Shown here piece by piece: positions 51,196-60,757 of a stretch of DNA of 64,000 nucleotides. The DNA comes from Pasteurella sp049670895 (GTDB lineage Bacteria > Pseudomonadota > Gammaproteobacteria > Enterobacterales > Pasteurellaceae). The DNA is taken from NCBI RefSeq assembly GCF_049670895.1, contig NZ_CP187170.1; one strand, 5' to 3'. How positions within the stretch are numbered: the stretch's first letter is position 1; every line of letters begins with the position of its first letter. The position numbers and the translations under genes are program-made. The notes under the pieces are model-generated. The model did no database searches. It saw only the letters and a program-made list of their open reading frames with translations, and was not told where the DNA came from.

Positions 51196-51227
51196 TTTTT
51201 CAGGTTTTGACAATGTTGAAGGGCAAA

Positions 51228-51236
51228 AAGTGCGGT
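51228..51236 (+). repeat. DNA uptake signal sequence
   Basis: Exact AAGTGCGGT between the ppiD terminator and the end of the efflux operon. Confidence 0.9.
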
Positions 51237-51258
51237 GCAAAAATAAAAAGTTTTTCAC

Positions 51259-52662
51259 TTAATTATTTGGATCGTCTTTCTGCCAACCCAGCCCAATGGC
51301 TTTATATAAATTTATTAAATTGACGCCTTGTGCAAGCTGGGTTTCTAGCAGTTTCTCTTTCAAAGTCAGTTCACTCAAACGAGCTTGAATCGTGCGATCA
51401 AAGGTTTGATTACCATATTGAAACAGTTTTTGTGTATCACGTGTTTGCTTTTGTTGTATGTTGAGTGTTTGTTGTAATAATTTGGCTTGTTTATGTAAAG
51501 CAAATTGCAGTTGATAGCGGTTTTCTACTTCGGTCAAGGCGTTAAGCAAGGTCTGGTCATATTGCAACAAGGCTTGCTTCAACTGTTCGTCAGCTTTTTC
51601 AATATTTGCCTGAATTCTGCCTGCGGTGAAAATCGGTAACTGTACGCTGGCATTAAACAAATTCTGCCAAGTGCTTAAGGTTGGAATTGGGCTGTCTAAT
51701 TCAATTTGCCCTGTTTGCCAGAAAAATTGCAATTTAAAGCGTGGTAATAAATCTGCCTTAGCACTTGCTAATTTCGCTGCGTGGATTTGAATATTGGCAC
51801 TTCTTGCTTGCAAATCAGGGCGTTGTTGCAATAGCTCACTTGGTTGTGTGCCTTTCGGTGCTTCAGGTAATTTTGTCAGCACATCATATTTTTTCAGTTG
51901 GGCTAAATCTAGCTTGAAAGTTTGTGGTGTTTGCCCTGTTAATACAGCAATAGCTCGTTGATAGGCATCAAATTGTGCCTGTAAAGTGGCTTGTTTGGCT
52001 TTTAGCCCTTGTCGTTGGCTTTTCATTTCATTGAGCTCGTAAGCAGTCACTTGCCCAGCTTGAAAACGCCCTTGTAGATAACGTTCTAATTGTTGTAACG
52101 CATTGTCTGTTTGCTGTAACAAAACCGCTTGTTTATGGTTATGTAAGGCTTTCAAATAATAATGGGCGATTTCATTGGCAACGAGCATTTGGCTACCATA
52201 AATTTGGGCTTGTTGTGCAATCACGGCGGCATTGGCAGCATAAAGATCACTTTGTTTTTGCCCAAAAATATCCGGTTCCCACGCAATGCTGATCCCACCA
52301 TTTAAGATTTGGCTACTTATATCAAATTGTTCAACATCTATATGAGCCTTGCTGGCATTACCTGATGCACCTATGGTTGGAAAGAGAATGCCTCTTGCCA
52401 TTTTTGTGATGGCTTTGGCTTCTTCAAGTTTACTTTTTGCGATTGCAATGTCTTTGTTGTGTTCCAATCCTTGCTGAATTAAATGGCTCAATTGTGGATC
52501 TTGCCAAGAATTCCACCATTGTTGAATAGCCGTTTTGCCTTGTGCATATTGTGCTTGTTCATATTGCGTAGGTAGCTCAACCTGTGATTTCACTAGCACC
52601 GTTGTATTTTGGCAACCACATAAAAGTGCGGTCAAAATTAAGGCTAAAATTGATTTTTGCAT
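51259..52662 (-). CDS. Outer-membrane efflux lipoprotein (TolC/NodT family)
   Basis: A 467-residue outer-membrane factor with lipobox LCGC and Cys17. Two OEP repeats give the TolC-like barrel and alpha-helical tunnel; ISIAWEPDIFGQKQSDLYAA and QRPDLQARSANIQIHAAKLASAKADLLPRF are typical of the NodT group. Last gene of the operon on the minus strand, 25 bases after the permease gene. It gives the ABC pump its own channel instead of relying on a shared TolC. In-frame uptake signal at 52624. Confidence 0.92.
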   Translation of the reverse strand: MQKSILALILTALLCGCQNTTVLVKSQVELPTQYEQAQYAQGKTAIQQWWNSWQDPQLSHLIQQGLEHNKDIAIAKSKLEEAKAITKMARGILFPTIGASGNASKAHIDVEQFDISSQILNGGISIAWEPDIFGQKQSDLYAANAAVIAQQAQIYGSQMLVANEIAHYYLKALHNHKQAVLLQQTDNALQQLERYLQGRFQAGQVTAYELNEMKSQRQGLKAKQATLQAQFDAYQRAIAVLTGQTPQTFKLDLAQLKKYDVLTKLPEAPKGTQPSELLQQRPDLQARSANIQIHAAKLASAKADLLPRFKLQFFWQTGQIELDSPIPTLSTWQNLFNASVQLPIFTAGRIQANIEKADEQLKQALLQYDQTLLNALTEVENRYQLQFALHKQAKLLQQTLNIQQKQTRDTQKLFQYGNQTFDRTIQARLSELTLKEKLLETQLAQGVNLINLYKAIGLGWQKDDPNN

Positions 52663-52687
52663 ATTCTGCTCCTTGAGTTACCTGAGG

Positions 52688-53812
52688 TTAGTTATGTTTA
52701 GCCAACATCGTTTTAAAACGCAAAATTGCCACAACAATGAAAAAAGCCCCCATTCCTGTGATGATCAACAAGCGATACCAAATCACAGAAAAACTGGCAC
52801 CACGAAATAAAATATCTTGTCCGATAGAAATAAATTGCGTGAGCGGTGAAAATTGCATAACGTTTTGCACCCATAACGGCATATTTTCGGCGGGAGATAA
52901 ACTGCCCGATAACAAATAAAGCACGATATAAACAGGGATACTTAACAAACTGAATTGAGGCATTGTCGGTGCAATTGTGGCGAGATAAATCCCAAGCCCC
53001 GCCATTGATGATATGTAAATCCCTTTGCTTAGTAGAAATAAGCCAATTGAACCATTTAAGGGCACGCCAATAAATTTGTGTACCACAAAATAAAGGGATA
53101 AAAAGGCAGCGACTAAAATAATCAACCCATTAGCCAGCACTTTGGCAATCACAATTTCACTTGCACTGACTGGCATGACTAATAATTGTTCTATTGTGCC
53201 GTGTTCTCGTTCGCGAATGACGGCTGCCCCAACCAAAATCAGCGTGAGCAATGTCGCATTACCTGTAATTTGCGTGATCGGCATATGCCATTCAGTACTT
53301 AAATTACTATTAAACAACACGTTGATTTTGGGCGTGATCAGCGTGAAATCGACTTTTTGCTTAGACAAGTATTCCGTAATTTGTTGTTGGATGATTTGTT
53401 GAATGTAGCCAGCTCCGATCGCTGCTTGAGACATCGCCGTCGCATCCACTAATAATTGTAATTCTGGCTGACGGTTAGCAAGTAAATCTTGGCTAAAATG
53501 CGAAGGAATTGTTAAGACAAAAATATAGTCGCCGTTATCCATTGCCTCATCAATTTGATCTGCTTGAATTTGCACAACACGGCTAAATTGTGGTGCGAGC
53601 ATCGCATCTTGTATGCGATAAGATAAGCTACTTTGATCCTGATTTAACACCGCCACGGTGGCATTTTTCACTTCGGTTGTGATTCCTTTTGCCACAGAGT
53701 AAATGGTCACCGTAAAAATGATGACAACCAACACAAATAAAGTGAAGTCGCTGAAAAAGCTTTTGATTTCTTTACCGCATAAGAAATAAACATTTTTTAA
53801 CCATTGTTTCAT
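52688..53812 (-). CDS. ABC-2 type transporter permease (YhhJ-like)
   Basis: A 374-residue membrane protein: one N-terminal span, a periplasmic domain of about 140 residues, then five spans. REREHGTIEQLLVMPVSASEI is the conserved cytoplasmic loop of ABC-2 exporters. It begins 1 base after the ABC fusion gene stop, so translation is coupled. It probably pairs with the permease half of the 909-residue protein, as YhhJ does with RbbA. Confidence 0.9.
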   Translation of the reverse strand: MKQWLKNVYFLCGKEIKSFFSDFTLFVLVVIIFTVTIYSVAKGITTEVKNATVAVLNQDQSSLSYRIQDAMLAPQFSRVVQIQADQIDEAMDNGDYIFVLTIPSHFSQDLLANRQPELQLLVDATAMSQAAIGAGYIQQIIQQQITEYLSKQKVDFTLITPKINVLFNSNLSTEWHMPITQITGNATLLTLILVGAAVIREREHGTIEQLLVMPVSASEIVIAKVLANGLIILVAAFLSLYFVVHKFIGVPLNGSIGLFLLSKGIYISSMAGLGIYLATIAPTMPQFSLLSIPVYIVLYLLSGSLSPAENMPLWVQNVMQFSPLTQFISIGQDILFRGASFSVIWYRLLIITGMGAFFIVVAILRFKTMLAKHN

Positions 53813-53813
53813 C

Positions 53814-56543
53814 TTATTTCTCCTGCTTTTTCAAAAGTAAACAAGTGATAAACAAATAACTGGCGAAAAACAGCAACAAAATGCCATACAGCGAAAAGAA
53901 TTGAGTAAACCCGAGTCCTTTGGTGAATGCACCCAAGCTAATTAAGTGATACCAACTGGTTGGGAAGCTCAGCCCCATCCAATAACCAAGCCCCGTTAAG
54001 GTTGAACGAGGGTAGAGCAAGCCAGAAAAGTTAATCGTCGGAATGATACTGATAATTGCCGTTGCAAAAATTGCGGCAACTTGCGAATGCACGAAAGCAG
54101 ATATTAATAAACCAAATGCAGTTGCCGCTAAGATGAGGCACAAAGCCCCGACTGTCATTGCCCAAAAAGATCCTTTCATTGGCACATCAATCACATAAAT
54201 CGTCAGCAACACGAGCATCAGGTAATTGATCATCGCCAACATCACATAAGGCATTTGTTTGCCCAATACATATTGCAAAACACTGGCAGGCGAACTGGAT
54301 AAATTGGTAATTGAACCAATTTCTTTTTCTCGCACAACGGCAAGTGCGGTCATCATTGCAGGAATAAGCATTAAGGTCACCATTATCAGCCCTGGTGAAA
54401 TAGCGTTTACACTACGGAATGTTTGGTTATACAGAAAACGCACTTCAAGCGTCGCTGGAACGGGAAGTGTAATCCCTTGTTCGGCATAAAGTTGTTTGTG
54501 ATATTGCACCAGAATTTGTTTGACGTTGGCAACGATATTTTCCCCAGTAAAGGGCATTGAACCATCAATATAAAAGGCGACTTCAGGTTTTCTGTTTTGT
54601 AATAAATGTTTGCCAAAATTCGGTGGAATTTCGATGACTAAACGTGCTTTCCCTGTTTTTAGAAATTCGTTTAAATTTGACCGCACTTGTAGGTGAGGCA
54701 GTTCTTTAAAATAAGCAGAACCACTAAATTGCTCAACTAGCATTCGGCTTTCATTGCTTTGATCTTGGTCTAAAACCGTAAAATTCAGTGCGTTAGTATC
54801 AAAGGATAGCCCCCAACTTCCTGTAAACAGTAACAAAATCGGACCAAAAATTGCAAAGAGTAAACGAATACGATCTCGCAGAATCTCTTTGCTTTCACGC
54901 AAGGCAAACGTCCAAATGCCATTTAACCACGCACAAAGCGTATTGTTGGCGGGTGGTGCCTCAAGAAGTGCGGTCGAATTTCTGGTTTTTTCTTCAATGT
55001 GATCATTGGATTTGGTGAGTTGATCCGATTGTTCGGCGAGAAAAGCAATAAAGGCTTCTTCTAAGCTAGCTGCTTGTCGTTGCTGTTGTAAGGCTTCTGG
55101 CGTGCCCACGGCAAGCACTTGCCCACGGTGCATTAAGGATATGCGATCGCAACGTTGAGCCTCATTCATAAAATGGGTGGAAACAAAAATCGTGATTTTG
55201 TCTTCACGGGATAATTGAATTAAATATTGCCAAAACATATCACGAGCCGCAGGGTCAACGCCTGATGTTGGCTCGTCTAAAATCAGCACTTTCGGGTGGT
55301 GTAAACAGGCTGCCGCTAACTGTAAACGCTGTTTAACTCCTAGCGAAAGTTGTTTTGGATAATGGTTGGCAACTTGGCTTAATTGAAATTGTTCGAGGGC
55401 GTGTTCCACCGCAAGCGAACGTTTTTTAAGCGGTAAACCATACAGTTTGGCTCGTAGTTCTAAATTTTGTCGAATGGTTAATTCTTCGTATAACGAAAAC
55501 GATTGAGACATATAGCCGACTTGCTTGCGAGTTTCAATATCGCTGGAATCGACTGATTCCCCCAGCAATGTTGCAGTACCTTCGGTTGCATCAAGCAAGC
55601 CCGTTAGCATTTTCATTGTGGTGGTTTTGCCACAGCCATTTGAACCGAGAAAACCAAAAATTTCCCCTTGAGCAATTTGGAAACTCACGTGATCCACTGC
55701 CGTAAACGTACCAAATTGTTTCGTTAAATCGTTCGCTTCAATGGCAAAAGGCAGATTTGGATCGGCAATAAAAGGCGGAATATCTGACAGCCAGTGGGTT
55801 TGTTTGGTTTCGGGTAACAGTTTGATGTAGGCGTGCTCTAAGTTATCGCTTTGTGTTTGTTGCAAAACTTGTTGGGTCGGTGCACAAATAAGAATTTTGC
55901 CGTCGTCCATTGCAATTAAATATTCAAACTGCTCCGATTCCTCAATATAGGCTGTTGCGACCATGATGGTCATCGCAGGGTTTTCATTGCGTAGCTCATT
56001 GACTAACACCCAAAACTGACGGCGAGAAAGAGGATCAACGCCCGTTGTAGGTTCGTCTAAAATTAATAAATCAGGATTATGAACCAAAGCACAGCACAAA
56101 CTCAGTTTTTGCTTCATACCGCCCGATAAATTGCCAGCGGCACGTCTAGCAAAAGGGGATAGCCCCGTCGCAGACAGAAGACGTTGAATGCGTTGTTGGC
56201 GTTGCGATCGATTTAAACCGAATAGGCGTGCGTGAAATTCGATATTTTCATAGACGGATAAGGTTGGATACAGATTTTTGCCTAGACCTTGTGGCATAAA
56301 TGCAATGCGAGGTAACAAGCTTTCACGTTCAGATTTAATGCCTTGATGTAACCCAAAAACCTCCACTTCCCCTTGCTGCAAGATTTTTACCCCCGCAATT
56401 AAGGACAATAAAGTGGATTTTCCTACACCATCAGGACCAATCAATCCTACCGTGCAGCCAGCGGGTAAGGTTAAAGATACCCGATCAAGTGCGGTCGTTT
56501 TTTGGTAAGAATGTGATACTTCTCGCAATCGAATAGCATCCAT
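53814..56543 (-). CDS. Fused double-ATPase/ABC-2 permease (RbbA-like)
   Basis: A 909-residue fusion. NBD1: Walker A GPDGVGKST at 36-44, signature LSGGMKQ, Walker B LLILDEPTTGVDP. NBD2 (from about 265): GSNGCGKTT near 300, a signature degenerate to LSLGVKQ, and VLILDEPTSGVDP. From about 565: an ABC-2 permease with a periplasmic domain between the first and second spans. The E. coli relative RbbA was linked to ribosomes, but operon context here points to export. In-frame uptake signals at 54343, 54680, 54966 and 56487. Confidence 0.93.
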   Translation of the reverse strand: MDAIRLREVSHSYQKTTALDRVSLTLPAGCTVGLIGPDGVGKSTLLSLIAGVKILQQGEVEVFGLHQGIKSERESLLPRIAFMPQGLGKNLYPTLSVYENIEFHARLFGLNRSQRQQRIQRLLSATGLSPFARRAAGNLSGGMKQKLSLCCALVHNPDLLILDEPTTGVDPLSRRQFWVLVNELRNENPAMTIMVATAYIEESEQFEYLIAMDDGKILICAPTQQVLQQTQSDNLEHAYIKLLPETKQTHWLSDIPPFIADPNLPFAIEANDLTKQFGTFTAVDHVSFQIAQGEIFGFLGSNGCGKTTTMKMLTGLLDATEGTATLLGESVDSSDIETRKQVGYMSQSFSLYEELTIRQNLELRAKLYGLPLKKRSLAVEHALEQFQLSQVANHYPKQLSLGVKQRLQLAAACLHHPKVLILDEPTSGVDPAARDMFWQYLIQLSREDKITIFVSTHFMNEAQRCDRISLMHRGQVLAVGTPEALQQQRQAASLEEAFIAFLAEQSDQLTKSNDHIEEKTRNSTALLEAPPANNTLCAWLNGIWTFALRESKEILRDRIRLLFAIFGPILLLFTGSWGLSFDTNALNFTVLDQDQSNESRMLVEQFSGSAYFKELPHLQVRSNLNEFLKTGKARLVIEIPPNFGKHLLQNRKPEVAFYIDGSMPFTGENIVANVKQILVQYHKQLYAEQGITLPVPATLEVRFLYNQTFRSVNAISPGLIMVTLMLIPAMMTALAVVREKEIGSITNLSSSPASVLQYVLGKQMPYVMLAMINYLMLVLLTIYVIDVPMKGSFWAMTVGALCLILAATAFGLLISAFVHSQVAAIFATAIISIIPTINFSGLLYPRSTLTGLGYWMGLSFPTSWYHLISLGAFTKGLGFTQFFSLYGILLLFFASYLFITCLLLKKQEK

Positions 56544-56552
56544 TGCACACCT

Positions 56553-57521
56553 CTATTCTTTCGGTAATTTTACCTGAAGATCCGCAGACCAATCATCTGC
56601 ATTATGCAAGCGAACAAAACCATTGCCCGTCATTCCAGCTTTTAAATAATCTGCATATTTTGTTGCGATATCTTGTGGAATTTGTAACTTCACTTTGAAC
56701 ATCAATTTTTCTCGTTCACTTTGCGTTTCCACAAATTTTGGGGTGAATTGGGCTTCTGAAGCAATATAAGTGACTTGGGCGGGGAAGACGGCATCTAATC
56801 CGTCAAACAGGATGCGCGCTTCACTGTTTAAGGGGATTTGATTGACGATAGGTGCTGGGAAAAACAAGTTCATACTCGCATCGGTTAAATCAATAATGCT
56901 TGCAATTTTATGCCCAGGTGCAATGACTTCCCCCAGTTCAACGAGACGATATTCAATGCGACCAGCTTTCGGTGCTTTGATATGCAGATCATTTAATACG
57001 CTTTGGGCTTGCAGGAGTTGTGCTGTGGCTTGTTTTACCACGCTTTCAGCTTCGTCAATCCCCGATTGCAACGCATTCAAACTAGCAAAAGCCGCATCAC
57101 GCAGGGCAATGCGTTTAGTTAATTCGCTAGAGGAAATCAGTTTATCTTTGAAAAGTTGTTGAGCATTATCAACATCAAGTTGAGCAGTGTTGAGTTGTTG
57201 CTGTTGGGCGTTGAATTGGGCTTGAGTGCGTTTAACTGCTTGTTGTGCTTGTTCGACTTTGGCTTTTGCTGTATCGACTTGTGCCTGAATACTGTCGGCA
57301 GAAAGGGTGGCAAGTAATGTGTCTTGTGCTACATATTGCCCTTCTTGCACAAAGATCTGCTCCACGCGTCCTGCATATAAACTGGCGACATCTAAGCGAG
57401 CAAACTCTAAGCGACCGTTAGACTGAACAATATGAGCATCTTGCTCTGGTTGATGATATTGCTGCCAATAAACGCCAAAGCCTATCACCAAAATCAGGAT
57501 CAAAAACAGTCCTTTTTTCAT
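56553..57521 (-). CDS. HlyD-family periplasmic adaptor (YhiI-like)
   Basis: A 322-residue membrane-fusion protein. One N-terminal span (about 4-20) is followed by a lipoyl half-motif (VASLYAGRVEQIFVQEGQYVAQDTLLATL), a long alpha-hairpin (about 75-165), and the second lipoyl half (IKAPKAGRIEYRLVELGEVI), then a beta-barrel. First gene of the operon; AAGGAGGAGTG before the ATG is a strong ribosome site. It bridges the ABC pump and the NodT-like channel. Confidence 0.93.
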   Translation of the reverse strand: MKKGLFLILILVIGFGVYWQQYHQPEQDAHIVQSNGRLEFARLDVASLYAGRVEQIFVQEGQYVAQDTLLATLSADSIQAQVDTAKAKVEQAQQAVKRTQAQFNAQQQQLNTAQLDVDNAQQLFKDKLISSSELTKRIALRDAAFASLNALQSGIDEAESVVKQATAQLLQAQSVLNDLHIKAPKAGRIEYRLVELGEVIAPGHKIASIIDLTDASMNLFFPAPIVNQIPLNSEARILFDGLDAVFPAQVTYIASEAQFTPKFVETQSEREKLMFKVKLQIPQDIATKYADYLKAGMTGNGFVRLHNADDWSADLQVKLPKE

Positions 57522-57711
57522 TACACTCCTCCTTATGCTGAAAGAACGATAATGTGGTGAAAATTATAGCACAAATCGCAAGTGGTTGGAAAAAATTGCT
57601 AGAATTTGACCGCTCTTTATGGTATAAAGCACCCCGTTATTTTGACTTTTGAAAATAACACACACATTTATTATTAACTTAGACATCACACACATATCGT
57701 GAAGGTAAATC

Positions 57712-57777
57712 GGGGTGCCAAACGGTCGATTTGCTGGGTATGTGGAGGCTAAACCCCAATTAAAAGGAAATATTATT
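57712..57777 (+). promoter_or_regulatory. rpsB leader RNA (t44-like, S2 autoregulation)
   Basis: GGGGT (57712) pairs with ACCCC (57753-57757) around a loop holding GGTCGATTTGCTGGGTATG and GGAGGC. The layout and position, directly before rpsB, match the conserved gammaproteobacterial t44/S2 leader as I remember it. S2 is thought to repress its own operon through this element. Confidence 0.7.
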
Positions 57778-58500
57778 ATGGCACAAGTTTCAATGCGCGA
57801 TATGCTACAAGCTGGCGTTCACTTCGGTCACCAAACTCGTTACTGGAACCCAAAAATGAAACCATTCATTTTCGGACCACGCAACGGTGTTCACATCATT
57901 AACTTAGAAAAAACAGTTCCTATGTTCAATGATGCGTTAGTTGAATTAACACGTATTGCGGGTAACAACGGTAAAATCTTATTCGTTGGGACAAAACGTG
58001 CAGCCACTGAAGCAGTGAAAGCAGCAGCATTAGACTGTCAACAATATTATGTCAATCACCGTTGGTTAGGTGGTATGTTGACTAACTGGAAAACAGTTCG
58101 TCAATCAATTAGACGTTTAAAAGATTTAGAAACTCAATCTCAAGATGGTACTTTCGACAAATTAACGAAGAAAGAAGCATTAATGCGTACTCGTGAGATG
58201 GAGAAACTTGAATTAAGTCTTGGTGGTATCAAAGAAATGGGTGGTTTACCAGATGCGTTATTCGTTATCGGTGCAGACCACGAGCACATCGCTGTTAAAG
58301 AAGCAAACAACCTAGGTATTCCTGTATTTGCTATCGTTGATACTAACTCAGATCCAGATGGTGTTGATTTCGTTATCCCAGGTAACGATGACGCAGCACG
58401 TGCAATCCAATTATATCTTTCAGCAGCAGCAGCGGCAGTTAAAGAAGGCCGTAACCAAGACGCTGTATCTGAAGAAAACTTTGTAGCAGAAGCTGAGTAA
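57778..58500 (+). CDS. rpsB: Small ribosomal subunit protein S2
   Basis: A 240-residue S2 protein, required for the binding of S1 and active 30S subunits. MRDMLQAGVHFGHQTRYWNPKMKPFIFG is the hallmark N terminus. I start at the ATG at 57778 with AAAGGAAA; the frame also runs back to a GTG at 57715, but that is the leader element. It is followed by an attenuator stem and tsf. Confidence 0.99.
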   Translation: MAQVSMRDMLQAGVHFGHQTRYWNPKMKPFIFGPRNGVHIINLEKTVPMFNDALVELTRIAGNNGKILFVGTKRAATEAVKAAALDCQQYYVNHRWLGGMLTNWKTVRQSIRRLKDLETQSQDGTFDKLTKKEALMRTREMEKLELSLGGIKEMGGLPDALFVIGADHEHIAVKEANNLGIPVFAIVDTNSDPDGVDFVIPGNDDAARAIQLYLSAAAAAVKEGRNQDAVSEENFVAEAE

Positions 58501-58553
58501 TTCAGGTAGATAAGGCGAAAGCCCTTATTATTAATCACAACGATTAATTGGTT

Positions 58554-58586
58554 AGCAGGGGGCTTAGGTAAGTTCCCTGCTTTTTT
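58554..58586 (+). terminator. Attenuator/terminator between rpsB and tsf
   Basis: AGCAGGG and CCCTGCT with a 14-base loop, followed by six T. It should reduce tsf expression relative to rpsB, as in E. coli. Confidence 0.85.
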
Positions 58587-58592
58587 ATACGA

Positions 58593-58601
58593 AAGTGCGG
58601 T
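58593..58601 (+). repeat. DNA uptake signal sequence between rpsB and tsf
   Basis: Exact AAGTGCGGT immediately after the attenuator. Confidence 0.9.
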
Positions 58602-58640
58602 TAAAAAATTGCACAAATCAAGCGGACAGAGGATTAAAAA

Positions 58641-59489
58641 ATGGCTGAAATCACAGCATCATTAGTAAAAGAACTTCGTGAGCGTACTGGCGCAGGTATG
58701 ATGGAATGTAAAAAAGCGTTAGTGGAAGCGAATGGTGATATTGAATTAGCAATCGACAACATGCGTAAATCAGGTCAAGCAAAAGCGGCTAAAAAAGCGG
58801 GTCGTGTTGCTGCAGAAGGTGTAATCCTTGCTCGCGTTGGCGCTGGTTTCGGTGTATTAGTTGAAATGAACTGTGAAACTGACTTCGTAGCAAAAGATGC
58901 TGGTTTCTTAGGTTTAGCAAATGAAGTAGCTGACTATGCATTAGCAAACAAAGGTGTGGCAATCGAAGCACTTCAAGCACAATTTGAAGAAAAACGTGCA
59001 GCATTAGTGGCTAAAATCGGTGAAAATATGAACATTCGTCGTGTTCAATTCTTAGATGGCGATGTTGTAGGTTCATACTTACACGGTGCGAAAATCGGTG
59101 TATTAGTGGCGGGTAAAAACGCAGACGAAGAATTACTTAAGAAAGTGGCAATGCACGTTGCGGCAAGCCGTCCAGAATATGTTAACCCATCTGATGTGCC
59201 TGCTGATGTTGTTGAGCACGAGCGTCAAATCCAAGTTGACATCGCAATGCAATCTGGCAAACCACGTGAAATCGCAGAGAAAATGGTTGAAGGCCGTATG
59301 AAGAAATTCACTGGCGAAGTGTCATTAACGGGTCAACCATTCGTAATGGAACCTTCAAAATCTGTAGGTGAATTCTTAAAAGAAAGCGGTGCTGAGGTAA
59401 CTAACTTCGTACGTTTCGAAGTGGGTGAAGGTATCGAAAAAGTTGAAGCTGACTTCGCAGCAGAAGTTGCAGCAATGCAAAAAATCTAA
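58641..59489 (+). CDS. tsf: Translation elongation factor Ts
   Basis: A 282-residue exchange factor that releases GDP from EF-Tu. The N-terminal module ELRERTGAGMMECKKALVEANGDIELAIDNMR and the core MNCETDFVAKD are intact; length matches E. coli (283). Ribosome site AGAGGA. It ends 15 bases before its terminator. Confidence 0.99.
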   Translation: MAEITASLVKELRERTGAGMMECKKALVEANGDIELAIDNMRKSGQAKAAKKAGRVAAEGVILARVGAGFGVLVEMNCETDFVAKDAGFLGLANEVADYALANKGVAIEALQAQFEEKRAALVAKIGENMNIRRVQFLDGDVVGSYLHGAKIGVLVAGKNADEELLKKVAMHVAASRPEYVNPSDVPADVVEHERQIQVDIAMQSGKPREIAEKMVEGRMKKFTGEVSLTGQPFVMEPSKSVGEFLKESGAEVTNFVRFEVGEGIEKVEADFAAEVAAMQKI

Positions 59490-59503
59490 TGATGAAGTAA
59501 ATG

Positions 59504-59531
59504 AAAAGCCAGCGTAATGCTGGCTTTTTTG
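59504..59531 (+). terminator. Intrinsic terminator of tsf
   Basis: AAAAGCCAGC and GCTGGCTTTT around GTAAT, followed by a T run. Confidence 0.95.
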
Positions 59532-59574
59532 TTTTTAGAGAAAAGGGGAATGCCTTGAAAGGTGTTGAAAAAGC

Positions 59575-59629
59575 ACCGCACTTTAACACCACTTCAGCAT
59601 GAGAATAAATAAGCCTCAAAAAGTGCGGT
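59575..59629. repeat. Inverted pair of DNA uptake signals
   Basis: ACCGCACTT at 59575-59583 faces AAGTGCGGT at 59621-59629. The two can pair as a long-loop stem followed by a T run, between convergent tsf and mrp. Such inverted pairs often double as terminators in Haemophilus. Confidence 0.85.
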
Positions 59630-59644
59630 AGATTTTTTTAACGT

Positions 59645-60757
59645 TTATTTAACTTCTCTAAACATAATTTCGCTTGGAATAACTGAACCTTGCCAATAAA
59701 GCTCGCTTGCCACGTTTTGGGCTAATTCCAAGAAAGATTGGGCAATTTCGCTGTCTGGAGCAGCAACAACGGTCGGCGTGCCTTGATCTAAATCCTCACG
59801 TAAACGAATATGCAAAGGCTGTTTCCCCAACACTTTCACGTTGTATTTTTCGGCAATGCGTTCAGCCCCCCCAGTGCCAAAAATGGCCTCATGCTCGCCA
59901 CAGTGGCGACAAATATGCATCGACATATTTTCGATAATGCCAAGAACAGGCACAGAAACCCGTTCAAACATGGCAATACCTTTGATCGCATCCAGTAGGG
60001 CAATATCTTGTGGGGTTGTGACAACAATGGCACCCGTGACAGGAATTTGTTGAGAAAGGGTCAATTGGATATCCCCCGTACCTGGTGGCATATCGATCAC
60101 TAAGTAATCTAGATCAGGCCACAGGGTTTCTTGCAAAAGTTGACTTAACGCACTGCTCGCCATTGGGCCACGCCAAATGGTTGCACTGTCAGGCTCCATG
60201 AGAAAACCAATGGAATTGGCAAATAAACCATGGGCTTGAATCGGGGTGATGTGTTGATTATCTGGTGAAGTAGGACGCTGATTAGCCACGCCTAGCATAT
60301 GGGGAATGGATGGACCGTAAATATCCGCATCTAAAATCCCCACTCGTGCCCCTTGTTTTTGTAAGGCAAGGGCTAAATTCACGGAAACGGTGGATTTCCC
60401 CACGCCACCTTTTCCTGATGTGACCGCAATAATGTTTTTTACCCCTTTAACCGCTGGGTGATTATTGGCACGTTTTAAGGTCGCAATTTGATAATGGCAT
60501 TGCCATTTGATGTTGTGACATTCACTTTCCTTTAATAAGGCAGTGTGTACATCCTGTTTTAATTGTTCAAATCCACTTTTCCATGCAAAAGGCATGCTAA
60601 GTTCAATGCGTAATGTTTCCCCGCCTTTTTCAATTTTTTTGACGGCATTAAGGGCGATTAAATCTTTTTGTAAACTTGGGTGTTGAAATTGTTGTAAGGT
60701 CGTTTGAATCGCATTTTTTTGCGATTCCGTTAGGTTTTCAGAAAATAAAATTCCCAT
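59645..60757 (-). CDS. mrp: Iron-sulfur cluster carrier protein Mrp/ApbC
   Basis: A 370-residue P-loop NTPase that carries 4Fe-4S clusters to target enzymes. The deviant Walker A SGKGGVGKS is at 114-122, Walker B ILDADIYGPS follows, and the cluster-binding pair C283-x-x-C286 is in HICRHCG. The N-terminal 90 residues are a DUF59/MIP18-like domain. It is divergent from metG, the arrangement seen in many gammaproteobacteria. AGGATAAAAT precedes the ATG. Confidence 0.97.
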   Translation of the reverse strand: MGILFSENLTESQKNAIQTTLQQFQHPSLQKDLIALNAVKKIEKGGETLRIELSMPFAWKSGFEQLKQDVHTALLKESECHNIKWQCHYQIATLKRANNHPAVKGVKNIIAVTSGKGGVGKSTVSVNLALALQKQGARVGILDADIYGPSIPHMLGVANQRPTSPDNQHITPIQAHGLFANSIGFLMEPDSATIWRGPMASSALSQLLQETLWPDLDYLVIDMPPGTGDIQLTLSQQIPVTGAIVVTTPQDIALLDAIKGIAMFERVSVPVLGIIENMSMHICRHCGEHEAIFGTGGAERIAEKYNVKVLGKQPLHIRLREDLDQGTPTVVAAPDSEIAQSFLELAQNVASELYWQGSVIPSEIMFREVK

